NCBI RefSeq assembly: GCF_014489555.1
Contig: NZ_CP060784.1
Location: forward strand, 4,118,501 to 4,182,500
Source: Hymenobacter qilianensis
GTDB lineage: Bacteria > Bacteroidota > Bacteroidia > Cytophagales > Hymenobacteraceae
Length of the DNA stretch: 64,000 nt
Direction: 5' to 3'
Part shown: positions 8,077-18,814 of the stretch, piece by piece
How the letters are laid out: each line of letters opens with the position of its first letter
How positions within the stretch are numbered: position 1 is the first letter of the stretch
Position numbers and translations under genes: made by a program
The notes under the pieces: model-generated
The model's database searches: none
What the model saw: the letters and a program-made list of their open reading frames with translations, nothing else
Told to the model about the DNA's origin: nothing

Positions 8077-8949
8077 CTACAATGGCCGGACCATCTCAAA
8101 CAAAGGCAAGGGCATGGGTTCCCACTGCATCGCCTGCAAAAACGAATACAGCGGCCCGGTAGGCAGCATAGAAATCACGAGCGGTTTTTTCGGAAAAGCT
8201 GCTTCTACGGTGTGCAGTAGCTCACGGCCTCGCCCCTGCCGCCGATGCTCGGGCCGCACCAGCACCGCCTGCAGTAACGTGCGGTCTGCATCCTGGCGCA
8301 GCATAACATAGGCCTTTTCATCGAGCTGAAAAGCCCGAGAAGGCGCAGCGGCTCCCATCAGCGTCTCGGGCGCGTACATCCACGAGATGTTCGGCGCCTT
8401 CCAGCATCACCAGTCGGGCTACTTCGGCTGGGTTTATCTCCTGTAGTTCCCGGCTCTTGTCTGGGGGCTTTTTGGAGTGGGTACAAGCCGGAAATGAAAC
8501 AGCTCGCGCTCATTGCGGAAGCCCAGCCGTTCGTAGAGCCTTCGGGCTCGCTCATTAGCTACAAATACCTCCAGCAGCATGGATCGGTCGCGGCGCGCCA
8601 TGGCCTCATCTATGGCCGCTTGCAGCATCTGATGGCCATACTGTTTGCCACGCTCTTCCCGCACCACACCCATTGCCGCCACCCGGCTCGTCCAGCCCCG
8701 CCGAGCAATAAATACCACTCCGATCAGCTCTTCCCCGCGAAACCAGAGTTTGCTGGCTTCGGCGTCGAGATGCTCACCCCGGAAACGCCGCTCAAAGGTG
8801 GCCGGCGTGAATACCATTGGCACCATGTATTCCTCAAAGGAGCGGTTCATGGCATCGGTTACCTGGGCTGAGGTGAATTCGAGTACCGGGTGGGCAATGA
8901 GTTTTGCGTCAGTGGATACCATAGGAAGAGACTGTTTAGCGATGATCAA
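8077..8949 (-). CDS. Tandem GNAT acetyltransferase (two frameshifts)
   Basis: The N-terminal half (start 8949, or 8922 at MVSTDAKL) is a full GNAT domain. It includes VTDAMNRSFEEYMVP, an AMGVVREERGKQYGHQML acetyl-CoA loop and VFVANERARRLYERLGF. With one G added at 8463-8467 the frame continues as DKSRELQEINPAEVARLVMLEGAEHL. A second shift near 8380-8386 joins this to WMYAPETLMG and a shorter GNAT-like domain with VLVRPEHRRQGRGRELL and a PTGPLYSFLQAMQW end. The result is a ~290-residue double-GNAT enzyme. It probably acetylates an amine of a small molecule or protein, but the substrate is unknown. The second shift is not at a G/C run, so real decay of the second domain cannot be excluded. Confidence 0.68.
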
Positions 8950-9038
8950 TCCGGTTTTATGTGAGCAAGCTTACACTTGCTGCATCTACTTTTAAGGAGG
9001 CTAATTTCCGTTAAAAAGCATGCGACAGATGCAGCCAC

Positions 9039-9075
9039 AAAAAAGGCCGTTTCGTGTTAGAAATGGCCTTTTTAA
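9039..9075 (-). terminator. Terminator of alanine dehydrogenase gene
   Basis: The arms AAAAAAGGCCGTTTC and GAAATGGCCTTTTT pair with one mismatch around GTGTTA. T-runs are present on both strands. It lies just after the stop at 9102 on the minus strand. Confidence 0.8.
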
Positions 9076-9101
9076 GATAGAAAATTTAGTACTGTGAGTG
9101 G

Positions 9102-10327
9102 TCAATTCCGCACGGCAATCATTAGCCCCAATTCCTTATAGCGCATATTGAATTTCTTCGCAATGGCAGAATTCGTCAGGGAGCCCTTATAGATGTAGAC
9201 GCCCGCCCGGAAATGCTCATTGGCGAACAACACTTCATTTACGCCGCCATGCTGGCTGATTTCCTGAAGAATAGGCGTGAAGATGTTGCTTAGCGCGCCC
9301 GTGGCGGTGCGCGGCACGCGGGAGGCCACGTTAGGCACGCAATAATGCACTACGTCGTACTTGCGGAACACGGGCTTGCTGTGGCTGGTCATCTCGGAGG
9401 TCTCGAAGCAGCCGCCCTGGTCGATGCTTACGTCGATAATAACGGAACCAGGCGCCATCGTAGCCACCACGCTTTCGGGCACCATAAATGGAATCCGGCC
9501 CTCTTCTACGTTCAGAGCCCCAATTACCACATCGGCGCGGCGGATTTGCTGATTCAGCACATAGGTATCCAAGGTGCTGGTATACAACTGGGTACCGAGG
9601 TTTTGCTTCAGGCGGCGCAGCTTATAGATATGGTTGTCAAACACTTTTACTTCCGCTCCCAGGCCAGTGGCGGCGCGGGCGGCATACTCAGCCACGGTGC
9701 CAGCTCCCAGAATGACCACCTGCGAAGGCGGCACGCCCGTAATGCCCCCAGAATAATTCCCTTGCCTTCGTTGGAGCGGGCGAGGTACTCAGCCGCGATA
9801 AGCATGACCGTAGAACCCGCAATTTCGCTCATGGCGCGCACTACGGGCCGGGCGCCCGAGGGGTCTTTGATTAGCTCAAACGCAATGGCATTGATCTTTT
9901 TGCGGGTGAGCGAAGCAATGTAGTCGCCGGTGAGCGAGCCAAATTGCAGGGCCGAAATCAGGGTTTGGCCCGCCCGCATCAGGTTGATCTCGTCGGTGGT
10001 GGGCGGGGCAACTTTCAGGATGATGTCGGCCTCGTACACTTCCTTCTGCGAGTAGGCGATGGTAGCGCCCGCCTCCGAAAACTCGTGGTCGGAGTATTTG
10101 CTGGGCTCGCCGGCCCCGCTTTCCAGCACGATTTCGTGGCCTTCGTTGATGAGGTGCTTCACGGCCTCGGGGGTCAAACCCAGACGATTTTCCTGTAGAG
10201 ACGATTCGCGGGGCAACCCGATAAACAGCTTACGGCGGCGCGTTTCCACCGCCAGCATCGATTCCTGCGTGAAATAGGCACGGCTCGTAGCCAGCGACTC
10301 GAATCCCGGGGGTACTGCTTCCTGCAT
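9102..10327 (-). CDS. ald: Alanine dehydrogenase (frameshifted at 9745-9749)
   Basis: Two overlapping frames join into a ~408-residue NAD-dependent alanine dehydrogenase when one G is restored at 9745-9749: the first frame ends SNEGKGIILGG and the second continues with ITGVPPSQVVILGAGTVAEYAA. The N-terminal domain has IGLPRESSLQENRLGLTPEAV and the catalytic-Lys region ILKVAPPT. The Rossmann loop is GAGTVAEYAA. C-terminal blocks include VIIDVSIDQGGCFETS and HYCVPNVASRVPRTAT. The enzyme interconverts alanine with pyruvate and ammonia. tsaE lies 101 bases upstream on the same strand, a pairing I recall as common in Bacteroidota next to porX, which here lies 10 kb away. Confidence 0.88.
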
Positions 10328-10428
10328 TATGGCAAGTAAAAATGTTGACCTAAAGACGATGAATTAAAGTGTGCTTACAGAATAGAATTGACTTAAAAAC
10401 AGGCTTGTTTCTACTTCAATTCTGCTTT

Positions 10429-10869
10429 TTAACCCATCGTTTTCAACTGAAGAACGCGTGCTTCTTCGCCGGTGACCGTGAGCGTGACGAGTAGATGGCG
10501 CGAGGGCAAAAGGTCGGATACTCGGCTTGGCCATTCTATCAGGCAAAGATAGCCAGAATCGAAGTACTCAAGCGCACCCATTGCTAAAGCTTCGGCCGAA
10601 TTATCGAGGCGGTAAAAATCGAAATGGTAGACGGGCTGGTTGCGGGCATCGCGGTATTCATTTACCAAGGAAAAAGTAGGGCTGCTGACTTCGGAGGCCG
10701 GCACGCCCAGGTTTTCGCATAGTGCCTTGATCAGCGTGGTTTTGCCCGCGCCCATTTCGCCCTCAAACAAGATGATATTGTGGTCGCTGAGGGCCGCCCG
10801 GAGCTGCGTGGCGGCGGCAGGCAAGTCGGCGAGCGATGGAACGGCTATTTCGGTTTCAGGAATTGCCAT
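10429..10869 (-). CDS. tsaE: tRNA threonylcarbamoyladenosine ATPase subunit TsaE
   Basis: This 146-residue protein has the TsaE Walker A motif (FEGEMGAGKTTLIKAL), the SSPTFSLVNEYRD switch region, the HFDFYRLD block and LIEWPSRVSDLLP. TsaE is the P-loop ATPase that drives the TsaB-TsaD complex in forming t6A at position 37 of ANN-decoding tRNAs. The length is typical. It follows the GT-C gene on the same strand with a 19-base gap and precedes ald. Confidence 0.93.
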   Translation of the reverse strand: MAIPETEIAVPSLADLPAAATQLRAALSDHNIILFEGEMGAGKTTLIKALCENLGVPASEVSSPTFSLVNEYRDARNQPVYHFDFYRLDNSAEALAMGALEYFDSGYLCLIEWPSRVSDLLPSRHLLVTLTVTGEEARVLQLKTMG

Positions 10870-10888
10870 AGTGCAGGGCGTTGGTACG

Positions 10889-12495
10889 CTACTTCAGAAT
10901 CTGATAAATCCGCACGTGCTCGTCTTTGTGTACGCGCGGGTTGAGGGCATGCAGCACCTGGTCGTAAGGCGAGGGCGTGATAGTCTGCTCTAGTTTTAGG
11001 TGCGGAAACAACAAGCGCAGACGGTCGAGGCGACGGTCAATTTCTTTGTTGCCCACCAGCAACAGGTAGGTTGGCCGGCGCTGTGTGTAATTCATCTCGC
11101 TAATCAGCCGCCGCAACGGCGTTTTGTCGTTGAGAGCGTAGGTCATCACGAAGTTGGTGGGCAGGCGGCGCTGCTGCTGGTAACGACGCCACACGCCACT
11201 TGAATCGGGAATGAAGGCGCTAGCCTCAGCCCCCATTCGTCCCAGATAAAATATGGGGGGCATTTTGGTGCCGTGGGGGCCAAAATCTAGCACTATGCCG
11301 CGCAAATCAGTCTTTTGTGACAAATAAACCATAGGCTCAACACGGCTCTTTTTGGAGTAGGTTAGCGCTAAAGCCAGCGTCACAATTCCATTCAGGACCC
11401 AAAATAACCGCCAGCTATTCGCCAGCAATCGTGGGTGTCGGTGCCAGAAGGCAGCGCCGGCCACGTACCGCTCCCACCCTATCACGCCCAGAATAATGAG
11501 CAACGGGAAGAGAGGCAGAATAAACCGTTCCTGCTTGTTGGGAAATAAGGAGTGAGCGACAAAAAACATGACGCCGCCCCAGAAAAGCAGCGGCGCCAAG
11601 CGTCGGGTGCGAGCGTAGCCAAACACCAGAAAGGCGCTAATTGGTGGCACCAAAAACCCCAGAACCGTGAGCGCAAAGCGGTATACAGGCCCAGTGCTAT
11701 ACTGGAAGGCGCCTTTCGAATTGAAAAGGAAATAAGCCACCAGCGAATCCATCGGGTAGTCAAATAGAATTCCATCGATGGTCCCTTGAACCAGCCCAAC
11801 CACGCCGATGAAGCCAAGCGCAAGCCACGCAATAGCTTTCCACTGCTGCCGAAATAAGAGCACCGCGCCGGCGCCCATCAGAAATAAAGCCGTGTGGTAG
11901 CGAAACAGAAACGAGACCCCAAACAAAGCGCCGGCCAGTAGAAAATGGCGTGCCTGAAGCCGGTCGCGGTACCGCACCAGCACATAAAAGCCCCCAGATA
12001 CGGCGGAATGCACACCATCTCAACCAGATTGCGCACGCTCATGAACGGCATAAACCACAGTACCGCCAGCAGCAGCGCAGCCCGGCGGGCGTACGTTTCG
12101 CCGGCCAGCTCCTCGGTGATTTTGTAGCCCAGATACACCGTGAGCAAGGAATAAACTCCGTGCAGCAGGCGTACAAGGGTCATTTTGGCGTCGGGGTTGG
12201 TGAAGCCGACTGTGTCGAGGAGCCAAAAAAGACCGTAGTGCAGCCCTGTATAGGTCATGCTGTGGCGTGGCGGCAAAGGCTGATGCAGCCAGGTGGTGAG
12301 GCCGTACACCCAATCTTGGGCGATGCTGATGACGTCGAAGTGGTCGTCGTGAAAAGCGTAACCCTTGGAGAAAAAAGCCGCCAGCACCCGCAGGCCCAAC
12401 GCCAGCAATAGAATGGTGAGCAACGGCGGCAGATACTCCCGGCGCGCCGGCACTTGCTGGGCTGGCTGAGGCGAAAGGGTAAGCGGATCGGGCAT
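10889..12495 (-). CDS. GT-C mannosyltransferase-like membrane protein (GT22/Alg9 type; frameshifted at 11991-11995)
   Basis: The start at 12495 is MPDPLTLSPQPAQQ. The N-terminal frame (LLTILLLALGLRVLAAFF, then YAFHDDHFDVISIAQDW with an acidic pair after the first helix, typical of GT-C enzymes) joins the downstream frame at CIPPYLGG/FYVLVRYRDR when one G is restored at 11991-11995. The joined protein has about 535 residues and roughly ten membrane segments. The late block HSLFPNKQERFILPLFPLLI matches the HK..RF..P..P motif of GT22 mannosyltransferases. It would use a polyprenyl-phosphate sugar at the outer face of the inner membrane. The acceptor is unknown. A G6 word at 11255-11260 is in frame. 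Confidence 0.72.
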
Positions 12496-12685
12496 ACAAC
12501 AGGCAGACGTGAGACCAAGCACTGACGCGGGCCAGCAGACTGAAACGGGCGCAAGTTCAACAATTCCTGTGGGCCAACGGTTAGCTACCGCGCTATTTTC
12601 GGAAGCTGACCGCAACGCGCTCCGTGACTACGCTTACCTTTCCGGCTACCAAGCGGCTGTTATCTTTAAGCAAAAAAAAGCCCCC

Positions 12686-13941
12686 ATGACTGTATCCAAG
12701 ATGGCCGGTAGCTTGATCGGCTCTGAAATCATAAAAATCGGCAACGAGGTAAGCGAGATGATCAAGAAGGGAGCAGCTATCTGCAACCTGACCATCGGCG
12801 ACTTCGACCCCGCTATTTTTCCTATTCCCGAAGAACTGCGCGATGCTATAACCGACGCGTATGCAGCCGGCCAGACCAACTACCCGCCGGCCAATGGCGT
12901 AGCCGACCTGCGCACGGCCGCCGCCGATTTTGTGCATCAGCGACTGGGCCTCACCTACTCCCCGGCCGATGTGCTGGTGGCAGGCGGCTCCCGCCCGCTC
13001 ATCTACGCTACCTATCTGGCGCTGCTCGACCCCGGCGATAAAGTGGTGTTTCCGGTGCCATCATGGAATAATAACCACTACTGCCACTTAGCCAGCGCGG
13101 AAGCGGTAATGGTGGAAACCAGTCCGGCCCACGACTTTATGCCCACGGCCGCCGAAATTGCCCCCCACCTGCCCGGTGCCACGCTTTTGGCGCTTTGCTC
13201 GCCACTCAACCCAACCGGAACCGTTTTTGCCCGCGCCGATCTGGAAGCTATCTGCGACCTGGTAATAGCCGAAAACCAGCGCCGGGGGCCCAGCGAAAAG
13301 CCGCTATATATTCTGTATGATCAGATTTATTGGATGCTCACCTTCGGCACCGCTCAGCACTTCGACCCCGTAAATCTGCGACCCGAGCTGCGCGACTACG
13401 TGATTTATATTGATGGCATCTCTAAGTGCCTGGCGGCCACGGGTGTGCGGGTAGGATATGCCTTTGGCCCAAGCGGCGTAATCGACAAAATGAAGTCTAT
13501 TCTGGGCCACGTGGGCGCGTGGGCTCCGAAGGCTGAGCAGGTAGCCACCGCGCATTATTTGCCCAACACGACAGCCGTTGACACCTACACGGCAACGTTT
13601 AAGCAGAAAATTCAGCGCAGCCTCGACACGTTGTATAATGGACTGCAGGAATTGAAAGATGCGGGCTATCCGGTTGATGCCATTGCACCGGCGGGGCCAT
13701 TTATCTGACCGCGCGGCTCGATGTGCTCGGAAAAACCACGCCGTCCGGTCAACTATTGGCCACCACCCGCGACCTGACTTCTTATCTGATTGCCGAGGCT
13801 GGCTTAGCGTTGGTGCCCTTCAGCGCCTTTGGCACCGCCGACACCTCGCCATGGTTTCGCCTCTCGGTAGGTGGGGCTTCGCTGGAGTCGATTGAGGCAG
13901 CATTGCCACGACTGCGGGCGGCACTTACAGGATTAAAATAG
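12686..13941 (+). CDS. PLP-dependent class I aminotransferase (frameshifted at 13693-13696)
   Basis: The start at 12686 (MTVSKMAGSLIGSEIIKIG) follows a run of A and a GCCCCC word directly abutting the ATG. Fold type I features are clear: NLTIGDFDP, YPPANGVADLRTA, VAGGSRPLIYATY, SPLNPTG, the Asp and Tyr in LYILYDQIYW, and the PLP lysine in DGISKCLAATGVRVGY. Adding one G at 13693-13696 changes the end from PAGPFI-stop to PAGAIYLTARLDVLGKTTP and carries it to 13941, the expected length of ~418 residues. The substrate is not evident. It diverges from the GT-C gene. Confidence 0.86.
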
Positions 13942-14044
13942 TCATTACAGAGCGGTTTGGGAGGCACAGATTCGCTTTTCAGCAACCATACTATTTCTCC
14001 GATTCTAAAATCCTTCTGCAAATCCTTAGATTGACAAGATTTTT

Positions 14045-14082
14045 GGTTGCCTGTTGAGCTTGCGAAAGCGTAACAGGCAACC
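14045..14082 (+). terminator. Hairpin after the aminotransferase gene; rest of the 13942-14270 gap is empty
   Basis: Perfect 11-base arms GGTTGCCTGTT and AACAGGCAACC enclose GAGCTTGCGAAAGCGT. The downstream T-run is weak (GATTATTG), so termination is probable rather than sure. I see no gene or RNA in the remainder of the 329-base gap. Confidence 0.55.
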
Positions 14083-14270
14083 GATTATTGTTCTGCTTAC
14101 GCCACTCCTACCCTTGCGCTACCCATGTTTTAACCGGCAGCGTAAGGACCCGTCATCTTCTCCACCGCGGCGTCGCAACAGCGCCTGCTCCTGATGATCT
14201 TTCGACCTACGCTTTTGTCCACATCTATGTCAACCAACAATTTAGCTCCGCTCCCCCTTATATAGTCTTT

Positions 14271-16730
14271 ATGCAAAGTGCTTTACCTACTTCGGCCATG
14301 GGCCGACTAGGTTATTTGCTGATACTGCTTCTGCTGACCTCGCAATCAGCCCTTGCCCAAACCCAGCCTAGTCTGAGTAGCGTTACGGGTCGGGTGCAAA
14401 CCGCAGTTGGAGGCGTACCCATACAATTCGCCAACGTAACCCTGCACCGCGCTACCGATTCATTGGCGGTCAAAACAGAATTCAGCGATGTCCAGGGGGC
14501 CTTTCGGCTGGAACAATTGGCGGGGGGGCTTTTTTAGTTTCCGTCACTCAGGTTGGCTTCGCCCCTTACTGGAGCCCGGCTTTCGAGTTGACCGCTGGGG
14601 GCAAAATTTAGCCAACATCGCCCTGCAAGCCAGCGCAGCTACCCAGCTTAAGGAAGTAACTGTCGTAAAGCAAAAGCCTCTGTATGAGCACTTAGCCGAC
14701 CGTACAATAGTGAATGTGGAGGGCTCCACGCTCGCATCAGGCAATACTTCACTGGATGTGCTGACGCGCGCACCGGGCATAACCGTGGGCAGCAATGATA
14801 ATTTGGCGCTGCGCGGCCGCCAGGGCCTGTTAGTGTTGATTGACGGCAAGCGCCAGCCCATGACCGGCTCCGAGCTATCGGACTATCTGCGTGCGTTGCC
14901 CGCCGAACAGCTCAGCAGTATCGAGCTCATTACCAACCCTCCTGCCAAGTACGATGCGCAAGGTGGAGCCGGTATTATTGCCATCAATCTGAAGAAAGAT
15001 CAGCGGCAGGGCACCAACGGTACTGCTAATGCCGCTTACGGCCGCGGTCAGTACGGCAAATTCACGACGGGTCTGACCCTGAACCATCGGCAAAAGAAGA
15101 TCAATGCCTTCGGATCTTATGCTTACACTGATCGGGAAAACTTCCAAAAACTTACGTTTGACCGTTTCTTTTACGACGCAGGAGTACTTCAAAGCAGCAG
15201 CATCCAACGCAATAACGGCCGCAGCCATTTACAGTCGCATACCTGGCGGGGCGGCCTCGATTATTCCATTACCAAACGGACAGTCATAGGAGTTGTAGTA
15301 GGCGGCTTGGATAGCCGCTTTCCAGGTTTTGCCACCAACCGGACGCTGTTGTTTGACGCTCAGGGTCAGTCACTTCCCGCCTACCGCTCCACCATTAATC
15401 GGCGGCCCTACAATCCAAGCATCACGAGCAACCTGAATTTCAGGCATTCATTCGCCGATTCCAGCGGAGCGCCTTCGCTCTCAGTAGATATTGACTACGA
15501 CCGCTTTAACCGCTACGCTGATCAGGAGCTAACGACCTTCTTCAGCGAGCCCGGCCGATCGGCAGTAATACTGGATGGAGATCAGGAGGGTCACCTGACC
15601 ATTCAGTCAGTAAAGGCTGACTATACGCGCAATTTGCGCCAGGCTACGCGGCTGGAAGCTGGCCTCAAAGCAACACTTATTGAGTCCGACAATGATCTGG
15701 TATTCGAGGATATTATAGATGGAGTACGCACGCCCAACCTTAATTTCAGCAACCAATTTCGCTATAAAGAGAACATTAATGCGGCCTACGTAACCCTGAC
15801 GCGCACTCTGCCAAAGCTTACTATTTCGGCTGGATTGCGAGGTGAGCAAACGAATGTGGAGGGCCAGCAGGCAATTGGCAACGAAGGCTTCGACCGCAAC
15901 TATTTCCAGCTCTTCCCTAGTGCCAGCGTACAGCGCAAGCTATCGGATAAGCACGATCTAAGCCTCTCGCTCAGCCGCCGGATCAACCGGCCCACCTACA
16001 ATCAACTCAACCCGTTTCGGTCCTATGTAGATGCCACCTCCTACCGCACCGGCAACCCCTATTTACGGCCCGAAACCAGTTATAATATTGAGCTAACTCA
16101 CACTTTCAAAGAAAAGTACAGCGCGGCGCTAACTTATAGCATCACCGATCTACCTATTATCAATGTAGTTCAACCAGCATCCGAAGGCGGCTTCTTTGTC
16201 GTGAACCGGGATATTAACCTTCGTACTTTACAGTATTATGCCTTGACTTTAACGGTTCCGCTGGAGCCAACCAAATGGTGGAGCGTATACAACAACCTCT
16301 TACTATACTACAATCATTTTGAGGGGAAAGTAGCCGAAACAATGCCCCCAGCACCTGGGCCACGGTGAATGTAAGCAGCAATAACACGTTCACATTCAGT
16401 AACGGGTGGAAAGCCGACCTAAGTGGCACGTATCTGGCGCCTGAGCGCTATGGGTATGAGCGCCTGCGGGCCCGCGGACAGATAGCCATCGGCCTGCAAA
16501 AGCAGCTATGGGCTAATAAAGCGTCGGTGAAGCTGAACGCAACCGATATTCTTTATACAAGCAATGTCCGCTCTACGTATGCATACGCCAACTTTGAGGA
16601 TACTTTCTTTAATCGGCAGGATACGCGGGTTGCTACGCTCTCCTTTACCTACCGCTTTGGCAACGATAAGCTAGCTCCAATTCGCAGGCGCCAAAGTGGA
16701 GCCGAAGACGAAAAGCGACGAGCTCAGTAG
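14271..16730 (+). CDS. TonB-dependent receptor with carboxypeptidase-like domain (three frameshifts)
   Basis: The start at 14271 gives a signal peptide (MGRLGYLLILLLLTSQSALAQ). A CarboxypepD_reg-like beta-sandwich follows (SVTGRVQTAVGGVPIQFANV). The plug-like section has VDVLTRAPG-type wording (LDVLTRAPGITVGSNDNLALRGRQG) and SSIELITNPPAKYDAQGGAGIIAI, typical of the outer-membrane beta-barrel (OMP_b-brl_3) receptors of Bacteroidota. The barrel ends ATLSFTYRFGNDKL plus a basic tail. Three runs must be repaired to read through: G7 at 14522-14528, G5 at 14597-14601 and G5 at 16345-16349. The repaired length is about 820 residues. The ligand is unknown, and no SusD partner is next to it. Confidence 0.82.
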
Positions 16731-16771
16731 CGCTACTTACCAGAAGGCCAAATCGATAACTCTTAGACTAG

Positions 16772-16816
16772 CGGCACTAGCCGGAATGAGGTTAACTCTC
16801 ATTCCGGCTAGTGCCG
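16772..16816 (+). terminator. Long perfect hairpin after the TonB receptor
   Basis: Nineteen-base arms (CGGCACTAGCCGGAATGAG and its complement) pair perfectly around GTTAACT. The T-run after it is short. The rest of the 281-base gap up to 17012 is AT-rich and holds no gene that I can see. Confidence 0.65.
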
Positions 16817-17011
16817 TTACTATTTGTACGCTATTAATCGGCTAAACGGCGTTATAGAACCTTCTGATTCTAAAGAGCGTACCAGAATCACTCCAAATTT
16901 TTATTAACAAAGTTATACATCATGCAGAATAATCATAACTCTGGGATACAGAAATAGTCATAAAATATAGTTATTTATTTAGATTATATACTCGAACCGT
17001 AGTATGTTTGA

Positions 17012-17731
17012 ATGAAATATTTGAATTGTATTGATATGAGTGGTTACAATAGGATTAATTGGGATGCTATCAAATTGGTTATTTTCGATGTAGATGGCAC
17101 TCTATATGCTCAGTCACGCCTTCGGACAAAGATGCTGTATGCCTTATTACGACATTATGCCCTGAGACCCTGGAAAGCCAGAGATCTGATGATTCTGCAG
17201 CGATTCAGGGCTGAGCGCGAGAAGCATGCCGGATATACCGGGGGTAATTTGGATAAAGCACAATACGACTGGTGTGCGGAGAAAGGAGGCTATTCTCCAT
17301 CTAGGGTCAGGCGAGTAGTCGAGCAATGGATATTCACCTTTCCCAATCCATACCTAGCACAGTGTATATATCCTGGTACGCATAGCTTTTTTGCTGAACT
17401 GAAAAGAAAAGGCATCAAGGTTGCTATCTATTCCGATTATAAAGCACACGATAAGATGCTGGCAATGAGTCTCGAAGCAGACCTTATTGTTAGCTCCACC
17501 GATTCGGAGATAGACCGGCTCAAACCAGACCCTGCTGGCCTGCTTTACGTTGCTGATAAGCTACAAGTACAACCTCAACAATGCCTGTTTATTGGCGATA
17601 GGCAAGAGATGGATGGGGAATGTGCCATAAGAGCCGGCATGCCGTATCTCATCTTGGATAAGAAGCCCTTCCATTCATTCGATTTTTATCAACAGCTCGA
17701 ACAAACTCTCACCGCCCCTATTACTGCCTAA
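17012..17731 (+). CDS. HAD-family hydrolase, linked to UbiA prenyltransferase
   Basis: This 239-residue protein has all four HAD motifs: VIFDVDGTLY (nucleophile Asp), AIYSDYK (motif II), the lysine in RLKPDPAGLLYVADKL (motif III) and LFIGDRQEMDGECAIRAG (motif IV). It is a phosphatase of the Cof/Gph-like kind with a helical cap. The stop is followed 12 bases later by the UbiA-type gene, so the two are probably co-translated. In analogy with polyprenyl-phosphate ribose synthesis, it could remove the 5-phosphate from the UbiA product; this is inference. An ATG at 17036 (MSGYNRINWD) is an alternative start. Base use is AT-richer than the flanks. Confidence 0.78.
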   Translation: MKYLNCIDMSGYNRINWDAIKLVIFDVDGTLYAQSRLRTKMLYALLRHYALRPWKARDLMILQRFRAEREKHAGYTGGNLDKAQYDWCAEKGGYSPSRVRRVVEQWIFTFPNPYLAQCIYPGTHSFFAELKRKGIKVAIYSDYKAHDKMLAMSLEADLIVSSTDSEIDRLKPDPAGLLYVADKLQVQPQQCLFIGDRQEMDGECAIRAGMPYLILDKKPFHSFDFYQQLEQTLTAPITA

Positions 17732-17743
17732 GCAACAACCTTT

Positions 17744-18783
17744 ATGAATAACACATTAACTATTTCATCAGAGCATACCACTGCAGAAAGCAGAGGCGCA
17801 GTTCCTGCTGGAATAAGAGATTACATTACCATAGCCCGTCCTGATAACTGGGTGAAGAATATCTTCATGGTGCCGGGAATACTTTTTGCGTTAATAGTAT
17901 TTGCCCCCAGATCACTTTAGGCCTAGTTTATAAAGTAATAATAGGCTTGATAAGCACATGCCTTATTGCCTCGGCCAATTACGTTATCAACGAATATCTT
18001 GACGCTGAATTTGATAAGTTCCACCCAATAAAAAAGGCCAGAACATCGGTAGTTAAAGTAGTCAATCCACTAATTGTATACTTAGAATGGCTGCTGCTGG
18101 CCGTTGTGGGATTGAGCCTCGGATACCTCATTTCGATTCCATTCATGGTGGTGTCGGCGTTCCTGCTTTTCATGGGCATCATGTATAATGTTCGCCCTAT
18201 CCGCACAAAAGAGCGAGTTTATTTGGATGTTTTATCTGAATCGGTAAACAACCCCATTCGGTTCGTGCTTGGTTGGTTTATTGTTGCTCCTGCGCTATCG
18301 CTGCATGACTTGAATCCCTTTTCATTTTTTAACGCTCTTCCTTCTTCCAGCATTATCGTTGCTTACTGGATGGGTGGAGCATACCTGATGTCCACCAAGC
18401 GCTTCGCCGAATATCGCCTCATCGACAACCCTGAATTAGCAGGCCTTTACCGCAAATCATTTAAATACTATACTGAGCATAGCCTGCTGATTTCTATGTT
18501 CTTTTATGCGCTTACGTCAGCATTTTTTCTAGGCATTTTTTTGGTAAAAAACAGAGTCGAATTGCTTGTTAGCTTTCCCTTCTTTGCGCTTTTATTTTCC
18601 TGGCACCTACGCATCGGCCTTCTAAATGACTCGCCTGTTCAGGGTTCCGAAAAGCTTTATACCCGCAAGTGGTTTATGCTCTATGTTGTATTATTCTGTA
18701 TTTTATTAACGGTTCTGATGTTTGTAGATATTCCCTGGCTACATCAGCTTTTACAGGATCATTATAATCTTAATAACCGGTAG
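17744..18783 (+). CDS. UbiA-family prenyltransferase, decaprenyl-phosphate phosphoribosyltransferase-like (frameshifted at 17904-17908)
   Basis: From the ATG at 17744 the frame reads DYITIARPDNWVKNIFMVPG, the N-terminal signature of polyprenyl-phosphate phosphoribosyltransferases. It stops early at the GCCCCC word unless one C is added at 17904-17908. Repaired, it continues ITLGLVYKVIIGLISTCLIASANYVINEYLDAEFDKFHP, which contains the acidic NxxxDxxxD metal-binding motif. A second acidic region is less clear. About nine membrane segments and ~346 residues are expected. The known relative Rv3806c joins PRPP to decaprenyl phosphate. The HAD gene upstream and GT39 gene downstream support a lipid-linked pentose route. 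Confidence 0.75.
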
Positions 18784-18814
18784 GTCTTCTTCGCTGAATT
18801 ATTAGTCTTGTCTA

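Noticed and set aside
8358..8450. Rhodanese domain suggested by NPAEVARLVMLEGAEHLVDVRARD
   Set aside because: The likeness arises only in the shifted frame; the next block in the other frame is a GNAT domain, so this is the linker of a double GNAT protein.
14271..16730. TonB receptor as a true pseudogene
   Set aside because: All three breaks lie at G/C runs and the sequence between them is well conserved, with no stops or other decay.
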